Source of the DNA: SOIL31 sp964636815
Lineage (GTDB): Bacteria > Babelota > Babeliae > Babelales > Vermiphilaceae
Assembly: GCA_964636815.1 (NCBI GenBank)
Contig: CAZWTF010000007.1
Coordinates: 16,158 to 80,157, forward strand
DNA length: 64,000 nt
Reading direction: 5' to 3'
Shown: positions 8,449 to 16,796 of the stretch, in pieces
How the letters are laid out: every line of letters starts with the position of its first letter
Position numbering within the stretch: the first letter of the stretch is position 1
Made by a program: the position numbers and the translations under genes
The notes under the pieces: generated by a model
Seen by the model: only the letters and a program-made list of their open reading frames with translations
The model's database searches: none
Told to the model about the DNA's origin: nothing

Positions 8449-10158
8449 ATGAAAAAAAATAGCGGTGAATTACTCGTTCAGTTGGGTGTAGTTAATGCAC
8501 AGCAATTAGCTGAATGTCAGCAAGAAGCTGAAAAAATGGGAACAACTGTTGAGGCATGCGTTATTGATAAAAAATATGCAACCGCTGAAAGTTTAGCGCA
8601 AGCATATGCAAAGTATTCTTCTTTACAATATATAGATACTGTTACTGAAAAAATGGCGGATCTTGATTTGCTCGCTAAAGTTCCACTTAAATTTTTACGT
8701 GACAATGAAGTCATGCCTATTATGATGGATGGCAAAACATATATTTTGACTGCTAATCCTTTTGATTTTCAACCTCTTGATGAATTAAATATGTTACTTG
8801 GTGGTATTGCACATTATGCTGTTACACCTTTAGCGGTGATCGTTAACAGTATTAATCGTTATTATCCGCTTGAAGGTACTGAACGCATGATGAAGGAGCT
8901 GGAAGAGGAAGAAGGAGCTCCCAAAGAAGTTGCATTTGAAGAGATAGAAGAAAAAGATATTCTTGGCATGGCAACAGAAGCCCCAATTATTAAGCTGGTG
9001 AATAATATTTTTTTTCAGGCGGTTAAGCGTAATGCTTCTGATATTCATATTGAGCCGTTTGAAAAAGAGATTCGTGTGCGTTACCGCATTGATGGTGTTA
9101 TGTATGCGGTGATGAATCCTCCCAAGCGTATTCAAGGCGCGCTCAGTTCTCGTATTAAAATTATGGCGCATCTTGATATTGCAGAAAAACGTATTCCGCA
9201 AGATGGAAGAATTGCAATTAAAGTTGGCGATAAAGCATATGATATTCGTGTTTCTGTGTTGCCGGTAGCATTTGGTGAACGTATTGTAATGCGTCTATTA
9301 GATAAATCACGAACATTTACTGGATTACAAGAAATTGGTTTTAGTGAAAGAGATTTAAAAGTTCTTGAAGCAAACATTAGTCGTCCTAATGGAATTATTT
9401 ATATTACTGGTCCAACAGGTTCAGGGAAAACGAGTACGTTGTATTCTATTTTAACTAAATTGAATAGACCAGAAGTTAATATTGTGACTGTAGAAGATCC
9501 TGTTGAATATCAAATGGCGGGAGTGGGACAAGTTGGTGTGCGTGAAAAAGTTGGACTCACTTTTGCAGCAGCACTCCGTTCAATTTTGCGTCAGGATCCA
9601 GACATTGTGATGATTGGTGAAACGCGTGACCAAGAAACAGCGCAAATTGCTGTGCAAGCAGCACTCACAGGACATTTGGTGTTGAGTACGTTGCATACTA
9701 ATAGTGCACCTGCATCTATCACACGATTAATCGATATGGGTATTGAACCCTTTTTAATTGCATCATCAGTTGTGATGGTTGTTGCACAGCGTTTAGTACG
9801 TAAATTATGTCCAAAATGTAAAAAAGCACATCATCCCAATGTAGAATTACTGGAAAAAATTGGTTTATCAGCTAAAGAAGCAAAAGAGATTAAATTTTAT
9901 GAACCAGTTGGTTGTGATGAATGTAATCAAACAGGTTTCCGTGGACGAGTAGCAGTGTTTGAAATTATGGAAATGACGCAAGCGATTGCAAAGTTGACCA
10001 TGGAGCGAGCTGAAACAGGTTTGATCAGAGAGCAAGCACTTAAAGATGGAATGATACCTCTTATAAAAGATGGTTTACGCAGAATTAAAGATGGTCTTAC
10101 AACAATTGAAGAAGTCCTTGCTGTTGCAACTGCAGAGCAAGAGGCTATAGATGCATAA
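8449..10158 (+). CDS. Type IV pilus/type II secretion assembly ATPase (PilB/GspE family)
   Basis: 569 residues from the ATG at 8449 (AAAGG upstream). It has an N-terminal MshEN/GspE domain (GELLVQLGVVNAQQLAECQQ) and a second N-terminal domain to about residue 145. The ATPase core carries the Asp box (NASDIHIEPFEKEIRVRYR), Walker A GPTGSGKTSTL (about 320), a Walker B region DPDIVMIGETRD and the His box STLHTNSA. A zinc motif follows, CPKC (about 453) paired with CDEC (about 488). This is a complete extension/secretion ATPase. It heads a plus-strand group containing one pseudopilin, 0.5 kb downstream, but no PilC/PilQ genes are visible, so pilus versus secretion versus DNA-uptake function cannot be decided here. 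Confidence 0.95.
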   Translation: MKKNSGELLVQLGVVNAQQLAECQQEAEKMGTTVEACVIDKKYATAESLAQAYAKYSSLQYIDTVTEKMADLDLLAKVPLKFLRDNEVMPIMMDGKTYILTANPFDFQPLDELNMLLGGIAHYAVTPLAVIVNSINRYYPLEGTERMMKELEEEEGAPKEVAFEEIEEKDILGMATEAPIIKLVNNIFFQAVKRNASDIHIEPFEKEIRVRYRIDGVMYAVMNPPKRIQGALSSRIKIMAHLDIAEKRIPQDGRIAIKVGDKAYDIRVSVLPVAFGERIVMRLLDKSRTFTGLQEIGFSERDLKVLEANISRPNGIIYITGPTGSGKTSTLYSILTKLNRPEVNIVTVEDPVEYQMAGVGQVGVREKVGLTFAAALRSILRQDPDIVMIGETRDQETAQIAVQAALTGHLVLSTLHTNSAPASITRLIDMGIEPFLIASSVVMVVAQRLVRKLCPKCKKAHHPNVELLEKIGLSAKEAKEIKFYEPVGCDECNQTGFRGRVAVFEIMEMTQAIAKLTMERAETGLIREQALKDGMIPLIKDGLRRIKDGLTTIEEVLAVATAEQEAIDA

Positions 10159-10179
10159 AATAATGATGAAGGTATTATT

Positions 10180-10425
10180 ATGACTGTTTTAAAATCAATG
10201 AGTATGTTGTTTGGGATGAGTGCAATGGTTGTTTCGTATGCAATGGATTATGAAGCTCATCGGGATAGTCTCATTCAATTGCGATCTTCTTTTCAACGCG
10301 TTCCTCAAGAGGTGAAGAAAGAAGAAGAAAGAATGTTGAATGGAAAAGTTCCTCAATATAAAAAGTCAGAATTAGAAAAAGAATTGAGTAAGAGCAAGCG
10401 TGCGCTTAATAAAAAAACGGATTAA
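10180..10425 (+). CDS. Small exported protein of unknown function
   Basis: 81 residues; not recognised. AAGG lies 7 nt upstream of the ATG. It has a hydrophobic N-terminal segment (MLFGMSAMVVSYA) ending in AMD, a signal-like cleavage context seen repeatedly in this window, then a very charged Lys/Glu-rich helical region. It sits 21 nt after the PilB/GspE gene and 3 nt before a second small exported protein of similar design, so it belongs to the same operon. A role as an accessory of the secretion or pilus apparatus is possible from context only. Confidence 0.7.
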   Translation: MTVLKSMSMLFGMSAMVVSYAMDYEAHRDSLIQLRSSFQRVPQEVKKEEERMLNGKVPQYKKSELEKELSKSKRALNKKTD

Positions 10426-10428
10426 ATT

Positions 10429-10683
10429 ATGAATCATACATTAGCAAGATTGTTTGTACTATGCACGGTGCTTTTTTCATACGTAATTTCATCAGCAATG
10501 GATGTTGATGCAGAAATTACAGAATTGAAATTCGAACGATTTAAAATGTTGAATAAAATAGAAAAAACAGCTGGGGCAAGCAGTACAATGGCAGATAGGT
10601 CATTGGAAAAACGTGCTAAGGCACAGCTGAGTGTAATTAATACAAAGATTATGATCTTTGAACAATTCAAAGCTAAATTATAA
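10429..10683 (+). CDS. Small exported protein of unknown function
   Basis: 84 residues; not recognised. It has a signal peptide (LARLFVLCTVLFSYVISSAMD), then a charged helical domain with many Lys and Glu. It shares layout, the SSAMD/SYAMD junction and length with the preceding gene, so the two may be paralogues. No clear ribosome site; translation is probably coupled to the preceding gene, whose stop is 3 nt away. The next gene's ATG follows its stop codon directly. Confidence 0.7.
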   Translation: MNHTLARLFVLCTVLFSYVISSAMDVDAEITELKFERFKMLNKIEKTAGASSTMADRSLEKRAKAQLSVINTKIMIFEQFKAKL

Positions 10684-11193
10684 ATGATATATAGCAAATC
10701 TGGTTTTACGCTTATTGAAGCAATGGTTGTTGTTGCCTTGTTTGCATTAATTGTAACACTTGGCATGATGCAAATTTCATTTTTAGATAACACGATTGTT
10801 CATACAGAAGTTGATAAACTTGCAACAGTATGTTCATATTTGCAACAAAAAGCTGTTGCCTGTAATAGTGACCAAATTTTGGTTTGTGATACAGAAAAAA
10901 ATAAATATCGCGGTGATAATGTTACTGAAACGTTATCATCGCGAGTTTGTTTTGGTTTTTTACCACATGTTTTAGGTTCGCCAGGTTCACCATCACGAGT
11001 GATTAATAAAGCAGTTACATTCACTGATTCTTCAATTCATTTTTATCCGACAGGGACTATATCTTCTGGTACGGTATATCTTACTGATAAACATAAAAAG
11101 GCAATGTATGCATTGAGTAATGGAGTCTCACAGGTTTCTTATTTACGTCTTTACCGATATGATGGTAAGTGGAAACTTTTAGACCAATCATAA
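10684..11193 (+). CDS. Type II secretion/type IV pilus pseudopilin, GspH-like
   Basis: 169 residues. It starts MIYSKSGFTLIEAMVVVALF, a standard prepilin N-methylation site: short leader, cleavage between Gly7 and Phe8, Glu at mature position 5, then a long hydrophobic helix. The C-terminal globular domain with two Cys and a SSIHFYPTGTISSGTVYL strand pair resembles GspH/FimT minor pseudopilins. It would be processed by a PilD peptidase (not in the window) and assembled by the PilB/GspE ATPase encoded upstream. The ATG abuts the previous stop codon, so translational coupling is likely. Only one pilin-like gene is present here. Confidence 0.88.
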   Translation: MIYSKSGFTLIEAMVVVALFALIVTLGMMQISFLDNTIVHTEVDKLATVCSYLQQKAVACNSDQILVCDTEKNKYRGDNVTETLSSRVCFGFLPHVLGSPGSPSRVINKAVTFTDSSIHFYPTGTISSGTVYLTDKHKKAMYALSNGVSQVSYLRLYRYDGKWKLLDQS

Positions 11194-11202
11194 AAATTTA
11201 TC

Positions 11203-13923
11203 ATGTTCAAAAAAACATTTTTTGCATTGGTGCTTGGTATTATAGGCACCATTTTTTTTGCACAATACGATTCATGGACTCATCAAAAGATCCAGCAACT
11301 TTTTGAAAAAGTTGCTGAAAAATATCTTGGGGGTCATTTTTCATGTTCAGTCCAATCCGTTAACTTTTTTTCTCCTTCATTAGTGCTGCAAGATCTTGAG
11401 ATGAAATCGGTAGATGCAGATGCATGGTCATGGCAATGTAAAAAATGTGAAGTGCATTGTTCATGGATACAGCTTTTATTAAAAGGGATTATGGAGCAGC
11501 ATGTGATCATTGATGGTTTTGAATGCAAATCACGTGTTGAAAACTCACATCTTGCAGTTCAATCGCATGTTATGGCAATGCTGCAAAAATCATTTTTACC
11601 ATTTGATGTTGAACTTAAATCAATGGTGTTTAAAAATGCTTATTTTGAAGCGCATGATGATCTTTATAATGTTGATGGTGCATTATCTTTTAATAGCTCA
11701 TCATTACGCATGGGTAGTCAGATTAAAACAACATTATTTGTTGGTGATGGTCATGTGGCATACAAAAAAAATAAATATATAGAAAATATTGCGACAGATT
11801 TTTTTGTGCTGACAGAATTTTGTGAAAAAACTGGTGCATATGATATCAGTGCGCAAGTGGCAGGAACATGCGCATTGTCACAAATGGGAGAGCGTGGAAG
11901 TTGTTATGTTGCAGGCAGTTGGAAAGGTGATCGTGGAAGATTTTCCGTGCGTAATGCGTATAATTCTTTAACGATAGATCCTATTGTTATTACTGAAAAG
12001 GAAGTGCGAGTTAATGCACGGTTCCCTTTGTCGTACGCAGCACAATGTGTTGCAGATTCTGCTGATAGTCATTCAATCAATGGTACTGTGCATTGCTCTA
12101 TGAAAATTAATAAAGACGCAGAGCAATCAGTTGATGGGCAACTTGTTGTTGAAGATGTTACGATGAATGAACAATATATTTGTGATTCAGGTAAAATTGC
12201 ATTTACGCGTTGTGGTGAAAATTGGAAGATGTGGCTTGGTATAACGCGCTATAATCAAGAATGTAAAGGAATGGGCTATTGGAATCACGCGACATCTAAA
12301 GGAGAGTTTAATCTTAAGAACAGTACAGATCTTTCATCAAAAAAATTTCCTTATTGGCGTGTTAAGTCTAATAGTTTTGGTGCTCATGTTACCGTGGATA
12401 ATGATGTGGTAACTGGCTCTTGTGATGCAGTTGCTACGCATACATTAAGTAACGCAGTACATACAATTATCACTTCACTTTCATACATACAAGGATTGGT
12501 GAGTGTGGATGGCTGTATTGATGAGAGTCATTTTTCTGCTGCACTATCATTGCATCCGCAGTTTGCATTGCATCATTGCACGTATAAAGATAAAGATAAT
12601 AAACCGTTGATTACGCTACAAGAAGTTTATGATCAAAAAAAGCTTGTTGGGTCGATAGCATTTCCATTTGTGCGTTCATTGATTAATAGTACAATGCAAT
12701 ATGATGTGCAAGGTGAGGGTGCATTAGATGTTATTGCAACTGTCTCACCAACAAAGATTGTTGCTGATATTGCATTGAGTGAAGCAACCATTAGATTGCC
12801 GCAAACCTATAATTTTATAGATGGGTTTAAAGCTCATTTTGTGTATAACATCACCGATAGATCAGCGATATTTGAAGATATTAATCTTTCTTTGTACACA
12901 GGCAATATTAACTGTTTGCGCGCAAATTTTCATTTTGATAGTAACGGTGCACTTATATTTGCACACGCACCATGCATTTTGAATGGATGTCTTTTAAATA
13001 TTAAAAAAGATCTGTTTACAATTGTTTCAGGTAATATTCTTTTCTCTAAATCTATCACTATAGATTCTCGTATTGACGGACATATTTTGATTGAAAAAAG
13101 CCAACTCAAAGAAAATCTTTTTTCTGGAATAATCCAAAAACAGCTATTGTCATATACCCATTCAGCATTTACAGTTCCTGATACACCGCTTGATTATGAT
13201 TTGGTTATTGAAACACGATCACCGATTGTTGTGGATACGGGGTTTCTACAAACCAATGCACATGTAAATGTGCGGGTATATAAAGATAAACTTCGTTTTA
13301 GTGATGGTCGTGTGAGTGGATCAATTGCTTTGCATGCAGGAACACTGAATTTTCCATATAAACCATTATATATATCCAAAGGTGTTATTACGTTTTATCC
13401 TGATCAATTATTTGATCCGACAATTGAGCTTTCTGCTCGTAATAAGATAAAAAAATATGATGTATCATTACAAGTGGATGGTTCATTATTGAATCATCAC
13501 ATTGCGCTTGATGCAACACCGGTACTTTCTGAAGAGCAAATTGTAGGCCTTTTGCTTGTTGGAGCAGAAGAACATTCTCTTAACAGTATGATGCCTGCGC
13601 TTATTGTGCAGAATTTAAAGAGTCTCATCTTTAGCAATAATCAATTGTCATTTTTTGATAAGTATTTTAAGCCGTTACTAGGATCATTTAATATTAATTT
13701 GGTACCAAGTTTTACAGATCAAACAGGGAGAGGTGGATTGCGTGGAGCATTAGAGATTAATGTTGATGATCGATGGCGTGCGGTTATTCAGAAAAACTTT
13801 AGTTTAACAGAAGATACAAAGTTTGAACTTGAATTTTTATTATCTGATGACATAACGTTACGAGCCATTCGTGATGAGCGGCGTGATTTGGGTGGTGAAG
13901 TTGAAATGCGGTGGAAATTTTAA
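11203..13923 (+). CDS. tamB: TamB-like translocation/assembly protein (DUF490 C-terminal domain)
   Basis: 906 residues. It has one N-terminal signal anchor (FFALVLGIIGTIFFAQ), a long beta-rich repetitive middle, and a C-terminal TamB/DUF490 domain that includes GTLNFPYKPLYISKGVITF, a PVLSEEQIVGLLLVG motif and a terminal barrel-like end EVEMRWKF with a final Phe. TamB bridges inner and outer membranes; homologues carry phospholipids and help beta-barrel assembly with TamA. It is shorter than the gammaproteobacterial protein (about 1,260). No TamA/BamA gene is adjacent. It starts 9 nt after the pseudopilin gene and ends the main part of this operon. The family call rests on the C-terminal third. 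Confidence 0.82.
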   Translation: MFKKTFFALVLGIIGTIFFAQYDSWTHQKIQQLFEKVAEKYLGGHFSCSVQSVNFFSPSLVLQDLEMKSVDADAWSWQCKKCEVHCSWIQLLLKGIMEQHVIIDGFECKSRVENSHLAVQSHVMAMLQKSFLPFDVELKSMVFKNAYFEAHDDLYNVDGALSFNSSSLRMGSQIKTTLFVGDGHVAYKKNKYIENIATDFFVLTEFCEKTGAYDISAQVAGTCALSQMGERGSCYVAGSWKGDRGRFSVRNAYNSLTIDPIVITEKEVRVNARFPLSYAAQCVADSADSHSINGTVHCSMKINKDAEQSVDGQLVVEDVTMNEQYICDSGKIAFTRCGENWKMWLGITRYNQECKGMGYWNHATSKGEFNLKNSTDLSSKKFPYWRVKSNSFGAHVTVDNDVVTGSCDAVATHTLSNAVHTIITSLSYIQGLVSVDGCIDESHFSAALSLHPQFALHHCTYKDKDNKPLITLQEVYDQKKLVGSIAFPFVRSLINSTMQYDVQGEGALDVIATVSPTKIVADIALSEATIRLPQTYNFIDGFKAHFVYNITDRSAIFEDINLSLYTGNINCLRANFHFDSNGALIFAHAPCILNGCLLNIKKDLFTIVSGNILFSKSITIDSRIDGHILIEKSQLKENLFSGIIQKQLLSYTHSAFTVPDTPLDYDLVIETRSPIVVDTGFLQTNAHVNVRVYKDKLRFSDGRVSGSIALHAGTLNFPYKPLYISKGVITFYPDQLFDPTIELSARNKIKKYDVSLQVDGSLLNHHIALDATPVLSEEQIVGLLLVGAEEHSLNSMMPALIVQNLKSLIFSNNQLSFFDKYFKPLLGSFNINLVPSFTDQTGRGGLRGALEINVDDRWRAVIQKNFSLTEDTKFELEFLLSDDITLRAIRDERRDLGGEVEMRWKF

Positions 13924-13949
13924 AATAGTTTTATAAAAAAGGAGCTATC

Positions 13950-14534
13950 ATGCATTATGCAAAAGTAAGTTGTGTGCTTGCGTGTGTCTTGGTATGTGGG
14001 GCCTATGGTAGTGAGTCTGTTGAAAATATCAAAAAAGAGTATGGTCTTATTTTTGACAAATTGTTTGTGCAGACACGAGAAACATTACAGGCAAAAAAAG
14101 ATATTGTTATGTGGCTTTATAATAAAAATACGCAAGAGTTTACAGATATTCAAAATCTTACATCTGATTTGAGGGTTGAGCTTAATTTTAATCATGCTGA
14201 TGAGACTGTAATTAAAAAAGAGTTACAAGAAAGTTTACAAAAAAAGATTCAGGATGAAGCAAAAGAGCTTGTTGGTATGGATAAAGTAACTGCAGAAAAT
14301 TTACAAGATTTTTTCCATATTTCACACATGATATGTGATGTAACATTAGAATCTCAGGATGCATGCCGTAAGATGATGCGGAGTTTAAAAAAAGAGTATC
14401 GTTCTGCATTAAGAGAATTAAAAATTGTAGACAAGGCACGAGCAAAAATCGAAGTGATAGATAAAGAGAGAAGAAAACAGGAGTTTCTAAATGGATTGCG
14501 TGAACAGATTATAGTTGGTACGCAACGTAAGTAA
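13950..14534 (+). CDS. Exported helical protein of unknown function
   Basis: 194 residues; no family recognised. AAGGAG is 5 nt upstream of the ATG. A signal peptide (YAKVSCVLACVLVCGAYG) precedes a charged, almost wholly helical domain with four Cys after the signal region not arranged as a metal motif. It follows tamB by 26 nt and precedes a large palindrome at 14561-14646 that probably ends the transcript. Periplasmic location is inferred from the signal peptide. Confidence 0.72.
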   Translation: MHYAKVSCVLACVLVCGAYGSESVENIKKEYGLIFDKLFVQTRETLQAKKDIVMWLYNKNTQEFTDIQNLTSDLRVELNFNHADETVIKKELQESLQKKIQDEAKELVGMDKVTAENLQDFFHISHMICDVTLESQDACRKMMRSLKKEYRSALRELKIVDKARAKIEVIDKERRKQEFLNGLREQIIVGTQRK

Positions 14535-14560
14535 TATAAAATGATTTAAAATAACCTTAC

Positions 14561-14646
14561 TTTTCTGCGCTCGTCCTGAACTTGTTGAAGGATATCCTCG
14601 AGCGCTCGAAGATATCCTTCAACAAGTTCAGGACGAGCGCAGAAAA
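14561..14646. repeat. 86-bp near-perfect palindrome: two abutting inverted copies of the 39-nt repeat
   Basis: A 36-nt arm (14561-14596) is exactly complementary to 14611-14646, and the 14-nt centre contains its own palindrome TCGAGCGCTCGA. It consists of unit A (14567-14605) and its inverse (14602-14640) sharing a central GCGC. It may also act as a terminator for the plus-strand operon, since AAAAAAAA and TTTT flank the stem. Confidence 0.92.
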
Positions 14647-14702
14647 AAAATTGTAATATAGGGTCGTGTTGAGTTATAAGTAAAGTAAAAAAGGGGATAA
14701 AG

Positions 14703-15443
14703 ATGAAGCGATTGAGCTATATTTTGTTGAGTTTATTTTTTTGTATAGCAAATATACATAACGCAGAAGCGATACCTAAGCCTAAAATTAGCAATACGCA
14801 GGTGTGTTTCAACAATACACCGGCTACTTTTGGTACAACGCATTTTATTGTTGGGTATAATGAAAAACCAACTCCTACAAAAGAAAAAAAACGGCGTGTT
14901 GCGCATAAAAAACAACAGTTTTGTGATCATGTTTCATGTCTTGATAAAAATCGCATGACCCAATCATTTTTTACGACTATTCATGATTTATCACCTATTT
15001 TGTTGGAATTGATGTCAGATGCAAAGGGATGTTTATATATTGCTGCATTCAGTTTAACTGATATGCGGATTGTTGATCATCTTAAAAATGCGCATAAAAA
15101 TGGCATAAATGTGTGTGTTATTACCGATGCAAGTAATATGAAGCAAGTTCATAATAAGATACAGATGTTGGTAAATGCTAATGTTCCAGTATGGTACTAT
15201 AAACCTTCGTTAAATCCTCAATATAAAAAAGGGGGTTTATCAGAACCGTTTATGCATCATAAATTGATTGTGGCGGATGATTTTGTAGTGACAGGATCAG
15301 CAAATTTTACTAAAGCAGGACAAAAAACAAACATAGAAAACATAACAGTTTTAAGAGATAGACAAACAGTTGATGAGTATCATGCCGAATTTGAACGCCT
15401 TAAGAAATATTGCGTTCGATGCACGGAACGAACTCTTGAATAA
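14703..15443 (+). CDS. Exported phospholipase D/nuclease family protein (single HKD motif)
   Basis: 246 residues with signal peptide MKRLSYILLSLFFCIANIHN. The C-terminal two thirds is a PLD-fold domain with one HxK(x)4D motif, HHKLIVADD, followed by TGSANFTKAG and then NIENITVL, the pattern of the Nuc/BfiI-type PLDc_2 group. These proteins usually act as homodimers, one HKD per chain, hydrolysing phosphodiesters in DNA or phospholipids. The signal peptide indicates a periplasmic or secreted enzyme. AGGGG before the ATG supports the start. The gene stands alone, with a palindrome upstream and a convergent rluD remnant downstream. Substrate cannot be told from sequence. Confidence 0.88.
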   Translation: MKRLSYILLSLFFCIANIHNAEAIPKPKISNTQVCFNNTPATFGTTHFIVGYNEKPTPTKEKKRRVAHKKQQFCDHVSCLDKNRMTQSFFTTIHDLSPILLELMSDAKGCLYIAAFSLTDMRIVDHLKNAHKNGINVCVITDASNMKQVHNKIQMLVNANVPVWYYKPSLNPQYKKGGLSEPFMHHKLIVADDFVVTGSANFTKAGQKTNIENITVLRDRQTVDEYHAEFERLKKYCVRCTERTLE

Positions 15444-15578
15444 AAACTGTTAAAAAATAGCTTGGATAAAATCGGATATGATTTAAGAAGGGGCTTCATT
15501 ACTACAATTCCTTCTTAGCTCACCTCAATGCTACTGCGGATTAAAAAAAAATGCAAGAGTCAGAAAAAGATTATTTTT

Positions 15579-16555
15579 TTAATTTTTTCTGAGGTATGTA
15601 AGAAGTTGTTGAAAATCATTAGGAAGCTCATCAGTAAATGAATATGAACTCTCTTCAAATGAAAATGCAAGGCTTTCTGCATGAAGAGCTTGTCGATCAA
15701 TAAGCGGTGATTTTTTGCCATAAAGTTGATCTCCGACGATGGGGTGACCAATTGCTTTCATGTGAACACGAATTTGATGTGTGCGGCCGGTTGTCGGTTT
15801 TACTTCAATCAGTGATGTGTCTTTAAAAGATTCTAAAACTTTATATTCTGTTTTTGCATGGCGTGTTTTAATAGCACCAACGTTGCCTTCAGCGTTGATG
15901 AACTCATCTTCAAACGTTTTCATTTTAATATGATTAATCGGATCACGTCCTATTGCAAGTTCAATAGTGCCTTCTTTTGGTGGATGGCCTACAACAACGG
16001 CCTTGTATGTTTTCTGTATTTTTCTGTTTCTAAACAGTCCGCCTATAAGATTATGTGCATAGTTGGTACGCGTAATGATCATAATGCCAGATGTCTCTTT
16101 ATCAAGACGGTGGATAATGCCAGGGCGGTCACTCAGGCCTATGGTGCTAATTTCATTATGATGATGACGTATCCAGTCAGTGAGGCTGATTGCAGAGCTT
16201 GTTGAAGAAGGAGCGTGTACCAATAAGTTTGCTGGTTTATGAATAATCATAAAATGTTCAGTTGCAGCAAGAACGGATACGCCAGTTGTTTCATCGAGGA
16301 TAGTGTTGATTGGTGCTGTTTGACGAGCTGGAAACTGTATTGTTATGGTGTTGTTTGGATGAACTAAGATACTCGGCTTTTTGACTGGAGCGTTGTTGAC
16401 GGTAATGCCGCCTGTATCAATAATGTGCTGAAAATACGTGCGAGAGTAGTCAGGAAATAGGGTTGTAATATAGCGATCTATGCGGCATGGGCGCTATCTT
16501 CTGGTATAATAAAGGAAAATGTGCTTTCTGGGGCGATATGGCCATGCTTCAGCAT
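15579..16555 (-). pseudogene. rluD: RluD-type 23S rRNA pseudouridine synthase, interrupted by a one-base frameshift
   Basis: The reading starts at ATG 16555 (GGAG 7 nt upstream) and runs MLKHGHIAPEST, then FSFIIPEDSAHAA, and hits TAG at 16478-16480. In the -1 frame, beginning about 16484, the same gene continues without a gap as RIDRYITTLFPDYSRTYFQ, IIDTGGITVNN (the S4 domain), then DETTGVSVLAATEHF, MIIHKPANLLVHAPSS, IHRLDKETSGIMIITR (catalytic Asp in RLDKETSG) and GRTHQIRVHM to 15579. One missing base near 16481-16490 explains it. Full protein would be about 325 residues, normal for RluA/RluC/RluD. An internal ATG at 16250 could yield a 223-residue catalytic domain without S4. The choice of RluD over RluC is tentative. 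Confidence 0.88.
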
Positions 16556-16753
16556 ATCTATTCTCCGCAAAGATTTTTGTTGCTATTGATAAAAAATGTA
16601 ACGTAGTTCTTTATTTTAATTGTCATATATAATACTCTTAAAGTCAAATAGCGATGATTCTAGCTATAACGGGTAATTGCGGGTTGCATCTGTTTAAAAC
16701 AGCGTTTAGACTGATATTAATTGGTGTTATGATTGGTTTCCTGTTTTCGACCT

Positions 16754-16785
16754 CATGCTCATCCTGAGCTTGTCGAAGGATGATG
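16754..16785. repeat. Copy of the dispersed TCATCCTGAGCTTGTCGAAGGATGA repeat
   Basis: The core CATCCTGAGCTTGTCGAAGG followed by ATGATG forms a small hairpin just upstream of mgtE. Its 3' edge leads directly into the GGGAGG ribosome site used here for mgtE. The 240-nt gap from 16556 otherwise shows nothing recognisable. Confidence 0.8.
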
Positions 16786-16796
16786 GGAGGCAAAGT

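Noticed and set aside
16478..16493. Programmed -1 ribosomal frameshift in rluD
   Set aside because: No slippery heptamer or following structure is seen; a simple one-base deletion explains it.
16755..16796. Upstream start of MgtE reading MLILSLSKDD
   Set aside because: This is the well-known translation of the dispersed repeat; ribosome sites are at 16786 and 16800.
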